The notes beneath the pieces are model-generated. The model was not told where the DNA came from and did no database searches. It saw only the letters and a list, made by a program, of their open reading frames with translations. Both the position numbers and the translations under genes were made by a program. A stretch of DNA of 7,444 bases, from NCBI GenBank assembly GCA_015494775.1, contig WGAP01000209.1, forward strand, positions 1 to 7,444, in the 5' to 3' direction. Numbering within the stretch: position 1 is the first letter of the stretch; each line of letters starts with the position of its first letter. Source of the stretch: Flavobacteriales bacterium. Lineage in GTDB: Bacteria; Bacteroidota; Bacteroidia; Flavobacteriales; Flavobacteriaceae. Below, one piece after another: positions 7,071 through 7,444 of this stretch.

Positions 7071-7169
7071 GACCTCGGAACCCTCCGGTTTCCTCGGCGG
7101 TCGGCGAACCCGCAGGGCGGTTTAGCCTTTATTTGTTTTTTGTTGATAATCAAATGTTTAATGTGTTTT

Positions 7170-7197
7170 GTAGAGACGCGATGCATCGCGTCTCTAC
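7170..7197. repeat. Perfect 28-bp palindrome
   Basis: The left arm GTAGAGACGCGATG (7170-7183) is followed directly by its exact reverse complement (7184-7197), with no loop. Very similar palindromes beginning GTAGAGACG are, from memory, abundant small dispersed repeats in cyanobacterial and some Bacteroidota genomes. It lies alone in AT-rich flanking DNA and is not followed by a U tract, so it reads as a dispersed repeat rather than a terminator. Confidence 0.85.
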
Positions 7198-7335
7198 GGG
7201 CGAAATGGAATAATCGAATGGTATGGCAATTCGCCTACAATGTTTACAGTAAGGGAACGCAAATCACAAATTGGCGTTCGATTGTTCGGTGTTCATTATT
7301 CGAGCACGACTTGCCACGCAGGGGAAAGGCCGGCG

Positions 7336-7360
7336 GCTGAGTGCGGCAAACGCAGTGAGC
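7336..7360. repeat. Imperfect hairpin
   Basis: GCTGAGTGCG (7336-7345) pairs with CGCAGTGAGC (7351-7360) over 8 of 10 positions, with two G-G mismatches and a five-base loop GCAAA. It stands 4 nt before the next hairpin of the cluster. Confidence 0.55.
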
Positions 7361-7364
7361 AGTG

Positions 7365-7402
7365 TATCGAAGCCCCGGCCGTTCAACACGGTCGCTTCGA
7401 TA
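7365..7402. repeat. Hairpin competing with the terminal inverted repeat
   Basis: TATCGAAGC (7365-7373) is the exact reverse complement of GCTTCGATA (7394-7402), with a smaller stem CCGT / ACGG in the 20-base loop. The right arm 7394-7402 is also part of the left arm of the 61-bp inverted repeat at 7384-7444, so the two folds exclude each other. Confidence 0.65.
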
Positions 7403-7444
7403 TAATTTTTGCTACGCAAAAATTATATCGAAGCGACCGTGTTG
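7384..7444. repeat. 61-bp inverted repeat (29-bp arms, 3-bp loop) reaching the window end
   Basis: The left arm 7384-7412 (begins CAACACGGTCGCTTCGATAT) and the right arm 7416-7444 are perfect reverse complements, separated by TAC. The outer part is GC-rich and the centre AT-rich (ATAATTTTTGC). Because the right arm ends at the last base given, the repeat may extend further. There is no transposase or recombinase gene in view to go with it. Confidence 0.9.

Larger units (their letters stand above)
6770..7444. other. Gene-free repeat-rich stretch downstream of the operon
   Basis: This 675-nt stretch holds a GC-rich tandem array (6802-7070), an AT-rich link (7121-7169), a perfect 28-bp palindrome (7170-7197), about 120 nt with nothing I recognise (7198-7320), and a hairpin cluster from 7336 to the window end. 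The short open frames crossing it lack any recognisable domain, read through inverted repeats, and have Arg/Ser/Pro-rich composition forced by the GC-rich repeats, so none is called. No clear rho-independent terminator with a U tract follows the operon; the hairpin GGGCT-TCGCG-AGCCC at 6802-6816 followed by TTT is the nearest candidate. Confidence 0.75.

Noticed and set aside
6751..7125. Plus-strand open frame of 124 aa with an in-frame 41-residue repeat
   Set aside because: It is produced by the 123-bp tandem repeat, whose period is divisible by three; it overlaps the DUF4835 end, has no known domain, and its repeats are hairpin DNA.
7041..7340. Plus-strand open frame of 99 aa across the palindrome
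   Set aside because: It crosses the array, the AT-rich link and the 28-bp palindrome with abrupt composition changes and no recognisable motif.
7384..7444. Insertion sequence end or invertible promoter
   Set aside because: The loop is only 3 bp and no transposase or recombinase is in view, so only an inverted repeat can be claimed.

Overview
The window looks like a chromosomal segment of a member of the Bacteroidota (Flavobacteriia/Cytophagia type). The reasons are the gene order bamD - rpoZ - coaBC - DUF4835, the Bacteroidota-type omega subunit and DUF4835 proteins, the -7 boxes of the TAnnTTTG type, and start codons without a clear Shine-Dalgarno sequence. This is inference from protein motifs and gene order; no database search was possible.

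Layout. Positions 1-700 (minus) hold a small outer-membrane beta-barrel protein with a signal peptide; it is AT-rich and cut by the window edge probably just before its stop codon. Positions 701-920 are AT-rich and non-coding, with one weak promoter candidate. Positions 921-1727 (minus) encode an exodeoxyribonuclease III-type AP endonuclease. A short divergent spacer with a good -7 box leads to 1834-3447 (plus), a membrane-spanning regulator with a signal peptide, TPR repeats, one transmembrane helix and a C-terminal LuxR-type DNA-binding domain. A second, almost identical -7 box precedes a tight four-gene operon at 3542-6769: bamD (lipoprotein of the outer-membrane assembly machine), an RNA polymerase omega subunit, coaBC (coenzyme A synthesis) and a DUF4835/PorD-type exported protein. 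The genes in the operon overlap by 4 nt, are separated by 9 nt, and overlap by 35 nt, in order.

Positions 6770-7444 carry no credible gene. They hold dense repeat DNA: a GC-rich tandem array with a period near 123 bp (two 69-bp copies with two mismatches, plus a decayed third unit), a perfect 28-bp palindrome, and a cluster of hairpins ending in a 61-bp near-perfect inverted repeat that runs exactly to the window edge. In many relatives recN follows DUF4835 directly; here the repeats occupy that position.

The most noteworthy items are the repeat block, the two non-canonical residues in the CoaC active site (Asn to Asp, Cys to Ser), the two well-supported TTG starts, and the sharp base-composition difference between the first gene and the rest. 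I do not see a defence system, prophage, CRISPR array or other clearly novel multi-gene system here.
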